Part shown: in pieces, positions 1 through 17,900 of the stretch
Layout of the letters: each line of letters opens with the position of its first letter
Numbering within the stretch: position 1 is the stretch's first letter
DNA from: Chamaecrista fasciculata
Taxonomy: Eukaryota > Streptophyta > Magnoliopsida > Fabales > Fabaceae
DNA: 64,000 bases
Direction of reading: 5' to 3'
Assembly (NCBI GenBank): GCA_003254925.1
Contig: QANZ01003656.1
Span: 41,611-105,610 of the forward strand
The notes under the pieces: generated by a model
What the model was told of the DNA's origin: nothing
The model's database searches: none
Seen by the model: only the letters and a program-made list of their open reading frames with translations
Position numbers and translations under genes: made by a program

Positions 1-94
1 GAAAATTCGCCTCCTTCAAAACCCTAGCTTCCAAGTGAGGAAAAATTTGGTTCTCAAGAGTTGAGAGGGGAAAATCGAGTTGGCCTAAGAGTTA

Positions 95-138
<44 letters not shown>

Positions 139-760
139 CGAGAGGGAGAGGGAGAGAGACAGAGATGAGAGAGAGAGAGAGAGAGTGAGTGAGAGAACTG
201 AGAGTGAGAGGGTTTGCATTTGTGTGGAATGGGCCATCGATTCTTTTTATATCCCGACATTTGGTCCACCGATTTTTAGATTCGGTAGACCGAAATTCTG
301 AGTTAATATGAGTGTGGAAGAATTCCTTCATGAATAGCGGACCGAAAATATAAAACAGTGGACCGAATGTCGCGATATCTAAAGTACAATAGCTGAGCGG
401 TGGACCATTCAGAACTCGGTGGACCGAAATTCTGGGCTAATATGAGTGTGGAAGAATTTTTTCATGAATGGCGAACTGAAAATATAAAACGGTGGACCGA
501 ATGTCCAATTGAAGAAAATTGAATAAAAATTTTGGGTTCGCGTGCGTGCCTCCATTCTCTCTCATCTGCTGCGAAACGGTGCACTATTTTCTTCGCTGGT
601 CCACCAAATGTCGGGCTATGATTGTACATTTTAGTCCTTTTGGTCCACCATTACATAGGCCAAAATTCATTTGGTGCACCAAATCAAATAATCACCCCCC
701 CACTTGCACATGAAAATAATCAAGTTTTCACGTTTTTCAAGGCAAACAGTAACATATTTT
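1..760. repeat. GA microsatellite and tandem duplication, no gene
   Basis: Positions about 93-195 are a (GA)n-rich simple repeat. Positions about 287-370 are repeated at about 421-505: both carry a segment that reads roughly GACCGAAATTCTG, then AATATGAGTGTGGAAGAAT, then GGACCGAATGTC, spaced about 133 bp apart with a few substitutions. The short motif GTGGACCGA recurs between and around them. Small open frames here are translations of the repeats and I see no gene. Confidence 0.7.
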
Positions 761-1512
761 ATTTTTTTTAAGCAACAATCATATCCAAACACATTTTGAT
801 TATAATAAAATCACACCTTACTTTTTCCAACTTTTTCTTCCATTTATACCCCTATACAATTTATCAATTTCCTTACTTTTTATCCATCTACTACAATCAT
901 TACATACCCATTTTAATAATTTCACACCAAATAATCAACAATCATCCAAACACCACTAAAAAATAATCAATTTTGATTATAATCACATTACGATTATAAT
1001 CAAAACAAATTTTATAAAAAACGCAAACGAACTTACCCTAATCTCCTTACATGAACACTTTTTCTCTTTCTTTTTATAAATTTATTGTAAGATGTACCAT
1101 ATATGTTTAGAGTTTAGGGTAATCTAAAACATAATATTATTATTTGAAAAATTAAACTTTTTATTATTATGATTTTAGACTCTTTATATTAAAATTCTAA
1201 TTTTTTTTTCCTTTTCAAAAACAGATAAGTGGATCAATTAGGTAGTCCAAGTAGTAAATGACTTAGTAACTTTAAGTAAGATTTTGGGTTTGGGACGTTG
1301 TGAACTTGTGAATACAATTTTTTTTTTTTAATTGAGAGATTATCTTATTATAGTAAGATACGTGACATCAGTTGAATCAAAATTAGCAGGAGCAATATCT
1401 CAAATATCGGGTAGGCCAAAAACAAATAGAGAAAATCTATTATTTGGTCTCTGAATTTACTCTAAGTCAACTAATTAGCTCTTAAATAATTAAAATATAC
1501 TACTAAGTCCCT
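761..1512. other. AT-rich intergenic DNA
   Basis: No gene is visible. Around 963-1005 there is a short palindromic stretch in which TTTTGATTATAATC faces its own reverse complement. This could be the remnant of a small inverted-repeat element, but no boundaries or target duplication can be defined. Confidence 0.4.
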
Positions 1513-1513
1513 N

Positions 1514-1757
1514 AAAAATTTCAAATAGGTCCTTGGATACATATTATCCAAGGACTAAAATGAAAACTTTAAAAAAATTTTGGTGTCAATATGTAATTTT
1601 TGCAAAATTTGATATGGTTAAAATTACAAAATAGCTCCAAAGGGCACCAAAGTGTTAATGGAGAATACCACAAGGTACCAAAGTGTCAGGTTTCAAACCA
1701 CAAGGTACCAAAGTGAAATAGGGTCAAACCACAGGGTACCAAAGTGTAATTTACCCT
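1514..1757 (+). repeat. MITE copy with a GGGTAAATTAC-type terminus, partial
   Basis: The sequence from 1514 to 1757 matches, with substitutions, the right half of the palindromic element at 22207-22523. Shared blocks include TCAATATGTAATTTTTGCAA, AAATTACAAAATAGCTCCAA and the repeated ACCAAAGTG/CAGGGTACCAAA phrases. It ends in TTTACCCT, the complement of the GGGTAAA terminus. The left side abuts a single N at 1513, so the left arm may be missing because of assembly. Confidence 0.6.
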
Positions 1758-1785
1758 AAAATAAAATTGATGATGATATATCAAA

Positions 1786-2040
1786 GAGTAAACTAACAAT
1801 TTGGTCCTTGAAAAATTATTGAGTTGACAACTTGGTCCCTGAAAGACCGAAATATATAATTTAGTTCATGAAAGATTAAAACGATATATTAAAATAGACT
1901 AAATAATATATCGTTTTAATCTTTCAGGGACTAAAAAGTACACCATTTTGATCTTTCAGGGACTAAATTGTACATTTTAATCTTTCAGAGACCAAATTGT
2001 CAGCTTGGTGATCTTTCGAGGACCAATTGTTAGTTTACTC
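1786..2040. mobile_element. MULE-like MITE, 255 bp
   Basis: The ends are inverted repeats: the left reads GAGTAAACTAACAATTTGGTCC and the right is its near complement, GGACCAATTGTTAGTTTACTC. Flanks are TATATCAAA (1777-1785) and AATATCAAA (2041-2049), an 8-of-9 match, so a 9-bp target-site duplication as expected for Mutator-like elements. The interior repeats a 'GGTCCCTGAAAGA' phrase in both orientations and could fold into a hairpin. No coding capacity. Confidence 0.65.
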
Positions 2041-2548
2041 AATATCAAAACTCACAATAGGAATGAATCCTTGGCTCCTGTTTTGGCATTTTATTCCAGT
2101 CATCATTCTCGCGCCGTAACTAGCCCTTCCTCGCGCCGCCGTCAAGTCGCCCCATCGTTGCCGTCCGCCGTCGGCCTGAGTCGCCGCCAATCCTGTTCGT
2201 CTGCATAGGATTCAGCAGACCTCGTTCTATAATCTATCTATTTCGGCAATAACCTATCAAGTATCAAGTACGCCAACAACTTTTGCCTTTACTGCATGCT
2301 GTTTTCTCTTTTCTCTTGCTTCAATTTTGCGCTTTTGATTCTGGATTCTCCCATTCCATTTGTGCTTTTTGGTTCAGTGACAGGGGTATACTACTAGAAC
2401 ATACAGTTTTCTTTCTCCCTAGTATTAGGGTTTGGAGAGTATAATATGATATTTATAGGCTTTATTCGCAATTCCTCTATTCCCTTGTTTCGTTAACTAG
2501 CGAAATTGAAACTTTCAACCGTATTGTGTTTACAGTTCAAAGGCCTAG

Positions 2549-7018
<4,470 letters not shown>

Positions 7019-8076
7019 CTTATGTGATACAAGAACCTTGTGTTTGAGCACGTAGGTATTTATGATGCTGAACCATAGGTAACCTATTTAAGGTTCGGAG
7101 ATAGAGATAGTGAAGCAAATAGGTTGTTGTTAAGTCTATTTTACTGAGTTTCTTTATTCAATTTTCTTTTTCGTGAAAAATACAGGATGCCATAGTATAA
7201 GATAACTGTATCCTGGTGATATTTCCGAAATTTTTCTTTGTTTTGGTGGAAAATTTTGCATATTTGTTTCTGTAAGACCCAATATTTGGACGGTTGTCTT
7301 TCTTATTTTAAAAGCCACTCCAAATACGTGTGAAAAGGTTATGATGTTGAAATGCCTTAATCCATAATCCATAATCCTTTACTGTTTTTTTATTTATAAT
7401 TTTTACTGTGATCGGCTTTAAAATATAAATTTAGGATCAATCTTCTAACTGCTGAACATCAGCGTTTATCTCCCTTTGGGAGAAGCCACTAGATCATAAA
7501 TATCCTGCAGAATTCTTTCACTTAAAAGAATATCTCGCAAATTTCATCAGTTTATTTCATTTTATAACTCACGAAAAACCATGTCATATTTATTTTAGAG
7601 ACTCACAACGCAGCTGAACTCTTTGTTCATTTTCTTTTGCATGTTGAGACACATTGATGCAAGAGAGAAATAGAGTATCGACGTAGCTAAAATCTATAAT
7701 AAAATAACAAAAACTCAACCAGTGTTGCCCAAAATGAACCAAATGGCTCCTCATTGGATTTAACAATTTAGGGATCACAAGAAAAAGTTGCATACGGATT
7801 TGAGATCATTTTAAAATGGGACTCTTTGTCAAACAGTATAGGAGAAAGAATTTTTCTTTGGCTTTCATCTCATAGACAGATCACATATCTATTTTCCTAC
7901 CAAGAATGCTTTTTTATCTTTCACAATAATATATATAGTCGCAATTTTAGAGTAAATTAAGCATATATTAAACGGAATCGACATAAAATCAAACTGAAGT
8001 ACTAAAGAGATACCAAACTAGAGAGGCATTTTATTATGGAATTATTGTTGGATGAAACAAATAGATGAAAGATGGC
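7019..8076. other. Intergenic DNA between RIO2 and the methyltransferase 3' end
   Basis: This stretch lies between the convergent 3' ends of RIO2 (+) and the methyltransferase (-). It presumably holds both 3' UTRs. No further gene is seen. The only notable structure is the partial repeat at 7802-7940, listed separately. Confidence 0.6.
7802..7940 (-). repeat. Single-arm copy of the 10.05-11.04 kb inverted repeat
   Basis: The block from TTTTAAAATGGGACT through TTTCTTTGGCTTTCAT, AGACAGATCACATATCTATT and TTTCACAATAATATATA closely matches the right arm of the inverted repeat at about 10618-10765, with a ~20-nt deletion (after the GAATGCTTTT phrase) and some substitutions. It lies about 140 bp beyond the stop codon of the methyltransferase, probably in that gene's 3' UTR or just past it. 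Confidence 0.75.
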
Positions 8077-9652
<1,576 letters not shown>

Positions 9653-10049
9653 TAGTCTCAAACTTCACAATCAAAAGAAAATGTTGTCACATTTTAACAG
9701 AAAGGATAATAATAATAATAGAGCATGAATCTGACCACCCTTTTTGCATGAAAAGCTAAGCACAAATGGCATGAAGCATCAATGAAATTTGCATGTTAAA
9801 CTCTTAGCAAGTTGATCAATGCTTCACCAATAGTCCTAAAAGCAAAATATTTTCATGGAAGAAATCGAAATTGACATGTTCAGTGTGGAAAATACTTTAC
9901 CTTTTAACAGAAAGAAAAGAGGAGTAGGTACTCATGATAACTAGCAACCCGAGGTCATATATATAAATGTGAAGATTTTTTAATGATAACTTACAGTTTA
10001 AAGTATATGGATAAAACCATTGCTTTTACTATTTATTATTATCACTATT
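9653..10049. promoter_or_regulatory. Probable promoter and 5' UTR of the methyltransferase
   Basis: This is the region 5' of the minus-strand methyltransferase, up to the edge of the inverted repeat. A TATA-like run (TATATATA on both strands) sits near 9958-9966, about 305 bp upstream of the ATG. No gene is seen. The assignment is positional and there is no direct evidence for a transcription start. Confidence 0.35.
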
Positions 10050-11043
10050 GGATTAACCTATGTATGGTGTGTTGGGTAATTTTTTTTTTTTTTCCATGAT
10101 AAGAATATGAAAGAGATAGATATAATGAATTGTTTTAACAATTGAGTGTTTGATAGAATTCTACTTTATGTAATATCCTAGTGAGATGTTAATAAATATT
10201 ACAAAAATACATATAAAAAAATGAGCATATCTTTCTAAAACTCTCATTTATCTCATTTTGTTCCTTCTCTATTTCAGGGCACAAGCCAAAAAGGATCGTT
10301 TGCAAAAAACGGATGCTGTGTCAGTAAGGTATCTTTTATCCTTTTATACCTTTCCATTGTTAACAATTGATATATATTATTGTGAAAGATAAAATTAGTG
10401 GACAAATTCCTACAAGAGCATTCGTGGTGAGAAAATAGATATGTGATCTGTCTATGCAATGAAAGCCAAAGAAAAATTCTTTCTCCTATATACTGTTTGA
10501 CAAAATCCCATTTTAAAATTCAGGCAAAAAAAAAGTCCCATTTTAAAATGATGATCTAGATTCTAAAGTCTGAATGCAACTTTTTCATTCACTAATCCCT
10601 ATAGATTTTAGATCATCATTTTAAAATGGGACTATGTGTCAAATAGTGTATGAGAGAGAATTTTTCTTTGGCTTTCATTGCATAGACAGATCACATATCT
10701 ATTTTCTTACCTAGAATGCTTTTATAGGAATTTGTCCACTAATTTTATCTTTCACAATAATATATATCAATCGTTAACAATGGGAAGGTATAAAAGGATA
10801 AAATAAAAGATATACTGACACAGCAACCATTTTAGGAACAAAATGAAAGTTTTAGAAAGATATAATGCTTTTTTTATATGTATTTTTGTAATATTTATTA
10901 ACATCTCACTAGGATATTACGTAAAGGATAATTCTATCAAACATTCAACTGTTAAAACAATTCATTACGTCTATCTCTTTCATAGTCCCATTATGAAACC
11001 AAAACAAAAAAGATTACCCATCACACCATACACAGGTTAATCC
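10050..11043. repeat. ~1-kb inverted repeat (foldback element)
   Basis: The left arm (10050 to about 10565) and right arm (about 10603 to 11043) are reverse complements with moderate divergence. The outer ends are GGATTAACCTATGTATGG on the left and its near complement on the right. Inside, both share AATGAATTGTTTTAACA, AATATCCTAGTGAGATGTTA, TCTGTCTATG and TTTTAAAATGATGATCTA. The loop is about 40 nt. The left arm holds a short internal duplication around CCCATTTTAAAAT (10506-10550). No target-site duplication could be identified and there is no coding capacity. A transcript would form a long, imperfect hairpin. Confidence 0.85.
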
Positions 11044-11935
11044 ACTAAATGGAGAAACTTATGCTTTTTCATGGACTACATTGTTGACTATAAAATTTTA
11101 AGTTAAATTATTTTGTTGATGCTGTTGTTATAATGACTGTCAAAGTATAATTCAATGACCTCAATTTTGAGCTCTGAAGAATATGGACTATGAAAGTTGC
11201 TAAATTTTCGTTATTGCATTCTTACATGTACAAGGATCATATGGTACAGAATGCTAGTCTACTTCTATTTTCAAAATGTAATGAAAAAAAAAAAAAAAGA
11301 TACTCCGATGCATGCTAAATCACTAGAAAACTTGTTTTTTTTTTTCAAGTAATTGGATAACGTAGTAAAAGGTAATTTTTCATCTTCAATGAAAGGTAGA
11401 AATGTATGAATCTAGCAACATTGTTTAAGCTAGCTAAGCACTCCACTAATACAAAATTGGGTTCACATATTTTTTCAGAGTTAAGGATTTGTAGAATCAC
11501 ATGCTTAATAGATAGCCCTACACTCTAAATCTGTTGGACTTCGACAACTCAAGTTTTTGTTATCACTGAAAACATTACAAAATGCCGAAAGCTAGAAGCA
11601 AATGATGGAACCAATGGCAGCTGAAACCTCTAGTTTATACATAATTTGCAGCAAGAACGCAATAATCCATTGACCAAAATAACATCAAAGTTAAAAATCT
11701 AAAATATTACATCTGCCTAAAATTATGGGTCCACCCAGAATCACATTCATTCTCTTCAATATTTACCAAGGGAAAAAGGGTTGCATGGCCTTGCCATTCT
11801 TTTCAAGATTTTATGGCCACATGTTCCCATTTTCCAACAGGCATTCATAATCATATCATTCCTTCTTCAATCCTCAACAAAAAGGGCTGACTGCTCTCCT
11901 CTCCGACAAATAAATCTGCAACTCATGCAGGGCTT
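11044..11935. other. Intergenic DNA and probable SR140 3' UTR
   Basis: AT-rich DNA without a recognisable gene. The part next to 11936 is presumably the 3' UTR of the minus-strand SR140 gene. The small plus-strand open frame near 11781 runs into the antisense of its Arg/Asp-rich tail and is not credible as a gene. Confidence 0.5.
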
Positions 11936-14900
11936 TTATTTTGCCCTTCTCCTTCGGTCCCTATCTCGGCCTCTCTCCCTATCATGGTCATCCCTCTCTC
12001 TGCTTCCACTCTTCTCCCTGTCCCGATCCCTCACTCTATCGCCATCAAAATCATAACCCCTTTCTCTGTGTCTATCTCGGTCCCTGTCTGCATCATGTTC
12101 CCTCTCTCGGTCTCTGCCTGATGATTTCCGTTGTGGACTATGACTTCGACTGCGGCTACGGTGGCGTTTCCTTGAGACATCATGTGGATCGTCGCGCCTA
12201 TCTCTCCTCTCTGAAGAAGTTCTTCCTGCAATCACATAAATATTCAACTTCCAAATTCTGGTAAAAGTAATAAATACACATTTCAAAACTTGTGGAGAAA
12301 AGATTTTCCATTTCAAAGTCATTATGCAAGAAACTGATGAAGTCCTAGCTACAAATTAAAAAGAAAGATGTAGTGGAAGGGGAATATGGCACATCAGGAA
12401 GAAAAAATAAAAATCTCTGTTCATACTGTTTACAAAGCATATGTATTAATAATTAAGAAGAAATATCAAATTTAGTCAACCCAATTTCAGTTAAAATGTA
12501 TAAAAAAGAAAACTTACTAGTTCCATGACCATCATCACCAGAATCGGATAATCCATACTCTGCTTGCAAACGCTTACGGTGCATCGCGACCTTCCTATCA
12601 ATTTCCTCCAAATTTTTAACTCCTTTCTCTTCAAGAGACTCGCGGTATTCAATTAAAGCAACCTCCAGGCGTCTCAACTTCTGCCTGTAAAACAAGCCCA
12701 TGGTAAGCAACCAACAATATATATATTATAAGAAACATTCGATGAGCTTTTTTAAATAGCTTTCCAGAAAGAAGAAAATACCATCAGTTTCTCTCAAGTT
12801 GACATTTTACGTCATCAAACAATTAAGACATAAAATATTTATAATTGGCATTAGCATATACTAGTCTGAGACAATCTGCCAGGTGCTCGCACAAAGAAAA
12901 GAACCAAAGAAGGTGATGAAACACTAAGCATAAATGAAAAGGAGAAAAAAGAAAGGAAGTGACGGATGAAAACTAAGACAAGAGATAATAGAAAGGGCAG
13001 AAAAAGGGAAACAAGAAAGGCAAATGTCAGAGAGACTATGCGTGGCAGATATTTATTTCATCCTGGCCTACACCTATATTCATATTAGACTGCTAGCGCC
13101 TAGCAATTGCATAGAAAAGACCCGAGATATTTCCATAAAATCATCCCTATTTGACTCAATGTCTTGATTATAGTTTATCTTCGTATCTTCCCTCGACAGC
13201 GTACTTAATGGTAATATTATTTGATGTCAACAGTAAGAAAGGAATGCATATGCTAGCAGAACAAAAAGGACATGAGTTCCAAGGGCAACTTGGGGATTAA
13301 GAAAATAGGACAGAAAATTGAGAAGTAATACACAACCTCTGCTCTTCATTCATTCCACCATCAGATTGTGTAGAGATGCTAGTATCAGCAGCATACTCCA
13401 AATCATCCATCTTCATAGCACCATCACCAGCGTTATCACTACCAGACGATGAGTAGCTTAACCCCAAACCCTTTCCACTACTCTTGTGTTCATCATCACT
13501 CTCATCATCCTCCCTTGCCCATTTAGAGGCTGGCAAAACTGGATCATTCTTCTCTTTTTTTGTAAAGGCTTTAAGATCAGGGTGAGGAATGGGCAAGGCT
13601 GGCGCCAAAGCAACCGACCCTTTGCTTTGTGAATGCAAATCCTCCTCCTCATAATGGTTCCATCCAGAGAAACCCACTGGTTCAGGCTCAATGCTTGTTT
13701 CTCTCCGAGTATTTGAATATCTCCCTGAACTTGATTGGTTGTGAGCATATTTCAACTCATCATCTAGTTCATAACCCCTTTGCTTTTCTGCCTCCTCCAG
13801 ACTAAGCAACCGTGCAACCATCATTTCCCTACCACCAACAAGTGACAATCCATTGTGTCGGCACCGTCTTTCCAGCTCAGCAAGAGGAAGAGACATTAGC
13901 TCCTTCGTTGCAGCTCCTCGACCCATTGCCAGTGCAGAATCTTGGTTGTTCTTCCCACCATCAACTGTCTCTTCAGAGTTCATATTTTTCTCAATTTCAG
14001 GTGCATCACCACAAATGGAATGAAATAGTGTGACACCAGAGTTCCCAGATCGAAGGAATGTGGCTCGTAAACCATTTACATAAGCATCAGAAAAGAGAAA
14101 CCAATCAGCCCACACTTGCAAAACTTTTAGCACACGTTCCTGGAATATTTCAGCCAAAGGTCATCACATCACACAAGGATAACCAATAATTATATTGAGG
14201 CAGTAAAAGCTTGTCCAGCCTACCTTTAGGGCCTCAGCAGTAATTCGTCCAGTTACGCTGCGGTACAGGTCATTGAAACTCTCCATTATGTCAGGTAATG
14301 TTGCTTCAAACTTGGTCCGATATGCAGATGCATTTCTTACAGGAGCACTACTATTATGAAGAACATCAGAGACAAGCATAAGTCTTGCAACTTTGGTTGG
14401 AATAGGGGTTTCTTTAAGTGTCAAGGATTCTGTTAAAACTTCAACTATCTGCAGTTAAAAATGAAACAGAAATTAATTTGTTTCGAGAATAAAAATTAAA
14501 AGACAGCATGGGCATACAATCAGGATGAAATCACATTTTCTATTAAGTGATGTGCAATTTGAGTTTTCCTTTCTATTAATTAAAGTATAAAACATTCCAT
14601 AACTAGGTCAAAAATTTTTCCATGAATATATGCAATTGCTGTCAACAAGGCAACTAGTGGAGAACGACATAAATGATAAATTAAAATATACAAATAGCAG
14701 GACTGCAAAAGCCAGGTCAGGCAACATTACTAAGATCAGGAAACAATATTATAAAAAGGGAAGATTGCTGAGACAATTATATTGATTGTGTAACCACAAT
14801 AACAGCAATACCTCTCCAGCTGCGTCAGCATTATCCAAAGCAAATCCCATCGCCTCTTTTATTTGATTCCTTTCTAATGTCAAAGCTCGAAGCATATCCT

Positions 14901-17900
14901 CAAATTCATCTCTCTGTGGATCAGTCAGTGTCCTTTCTGGCTCCACACGCTGTACAAATCAATTAGAAAAGCAAAAAAAATATAAAAATGAGTAGATTAT
15001 GACAGCTAATGATGAGAAATTATATTTATTTTGTTGCAAATATTGAAAATGATACCCTGCTTCTTCCAGCTGCGTGTGTGGGACCTGACTCCTTTTCATG
15101 TTCTGGACTTTTTGCTGTTGGCAATGAGGGAGGAATCCATCTGAGAAAACAAGTATATTATTTTGTTCAGTTATTATGACAATGAGTCACCTCATCCTTT
15201 ATGGCAATCTACCATTTTTTCAAAAGTACGTCTTCATGATGATTCACAAATGTTTACTGAAACAGAAAATAATGAATACTGTACCTTCCACTACCAGTTA
15301 TCATGATAAAAGGTTCTGTCCGCCATCTTTGGAGAGTGTCACCCTGCCACACCAAGGAAAATAAATACATAAACCAACAATCCTCAACGGCCTTCATTTT
15401 GTCACTATCATGATAATATTTCCTTGTCCCTTTCTCTGATTCTTTAATGCTAGAAACACTCAATGCTGAAGGAATTTTGTTAAAATCAAACAAATATAGT
15501 TTCATTCTAGAAGAAAATTGATATACCTGAGCAAATGAATAGAGTCTCCAAACATAGTAAGTATGCTCCTTGGAGCCGAGCTCAAACAAGAAATTGAAAA
15601 GAGGATTGCCACGACCCCTTTCCATAATAGCTTGTTCAAAAGCACATCCTCCATCCAGAACATACAAAGCCATGGTATCAATCACATGCCTTAGATGCTC
15701 ATCCTCAGGGGGTGTAACCATTATATCAGGAACATTGGGAGTAAGAACCTAGCAACATATAAAAACATTAACTAGAAATATGTTTATAGGGAAAAAAAAA
15801 ATCTCAGCTAATAACTGTAAAAAGTAGAGGACTGAAAAGTATTAGTTTGAATGAATGAAGCACTGAAAAGTAGAGGACTTACCAATTCAGAGTTCTGATT
15901 TGGTACAGAAGTTACTGGTGGACCTGATGGACCAGACAAGATCACAGTGGCACCCTGCCAACCACAAATTGTGCAATAACCTCATACTATTTATACTTGA
16001 AGAAAATGTAACTAAAAGAAGAATCAACCATTCTAATGAAAAAAGAAAGCAATAATACCTCCTTACTCCTAATGGCCATATGCCCAGGCGGGGGTGCAGG
16101 TAGTGCTTGTGACGGGAGAGCAACAGACTTGCCCCATCCAATTTTCAATTCATACTCATAAACCACAACTCCTGCATAAAAAAATATCCTGAGTATTGTA
16201 TATATCTCCATACATTTCCTAGATATTATTAAAAGGTGCAGAAAGAAGCAAATTCAAAATAGCAATATAGACTGTACAAGATCCTGGCAATTCAGCCCAT
16301 GTGTTCTCCAAGGTGTGTGGAGATGCTGGGTCTTCATCCATTTTGCACAGGTGACTAGGACACTTTGATAGCACTAAACCAAACCTATCTTCACTGATCC
16401 TAAACACTTACATCCTACACCATCTCTCATTAGGATCAAAATGATATCATTAACTTCCTCCAAAAAGAAAAATATATCCACCTCAAAAATATGTTCGCCA
16501 GAACATTCTCAACTCCAACAGCATGGCAACATATACCTCACTCCCAGCATAGGCAGAGAAAAGGAAATGAGAACCACCAAGCAGTTATCTCTCTAAAAGA
16601 AACATCAAACACTCAGTTTCCCCCTTATTAACCATCCCTTTATTAAAACTTTCAAATCTACAGCTCTCCTTGCCCCTCACCATGGGTGATAATAACTTAT
16701 TCCATTCAATAACAGAAGTCAAACAGCCACCTCTTACTAATATACTAGACAATATAATCTGTACGGAATTATTTACAGACAAATCATTAATAAACAGTAA
16801 ACATAGCTTGCGCTTGTTAGTTTATATAATCTCAAATTGTAATCAAGTCAGAAGCAACATAAATATATAAATATATATATATATATAATCTCAATTTTTC
16901 TAAGGCAATATATAAGTATATATAAATATTCCTGAAATTCTTTCAATTTCGGTAAAAAGCACCAAACCTTGCATTTCATCCTTAGCAGCTTGTCCATCAG
17001 CCCTATTCATGAAAGCTACAAAACCACAGTTTCTTTGCCGCCTTCGTTCTTCCTCTGTCCGAGGCCACATTATCTTCACACTGGCAATAGGTCCAAATCT
17101 CCCGAAAGTTCGAAGTAAAAAATTTTCATCAACCTATAATTAAAAAAAGTGCCAAGACAAGATTAACATATCATTTTTTCTTTTTCAAAAAAGAACACCG
17201 CCCATTATGCAAGGCAGCACACAAACCTTTGGCGAAAGATTTCCAACATAGAGATTTGTAGTTTGCGGATCCCCATCATCAAATGATCCTGGGAGTTTTC
17301 CACTTGGATCAAAATCATCAGGAAGTTCATCAAAACGACTGATCTGTAGGGGAGGCAAACTAAAATTATCGCTTGAAAAGCATCGATTTATTGGACCGAA
17401 AATGTTCACAGTAAGCATCTAATAAATGCTATATTGGAAATGAATTTGCATTATGTGTATTATGCAATCAGTCAGGTCATGTTTCTTATGATGCAGAAAA
17501 AAAATCAGAGCACAAGCCATAATAGTGAGATTTGCATGCTACAAATATCACATACTTTCTTAGTGCAGCCTTACCCAATTAATATGGATATAAATCTACA
17601 AGCAATAAATCAGTCTAATACAGTATACATGTCAAGGTACAGACAAAATTCTAATTACAAGCATCTATAAGCAAAGAAATACATTTGCAAGGAAAAAGTA
17701 TCAGTTTTGCTTACAGTAGAATGTTCTACACTACGCCCATCACGCCAATGTTCCCGATCTTGATTTCGCCTCTCCCTCATCTCTTGCTCATGTTTTAACT
17801 CCTCCATAAAATGATCTATGTTCCGTGACTTACCTTTGTCTTTTTCCTTCAGCTTCTCCTCCTCTTTCTAATAGAACAGAAAACCATCAAAAATACTAAT

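Noticed and set aside
54..331. Minus-strand Ser/Leu-repeat frames
   Set aside because: Translation of the GA microsatellite.
11941..12264. Plus-strand frames opposite the SR140 tail
   Set aside because: Antisense shadow of the Arg/Asp-rich codons of a well supported exon.
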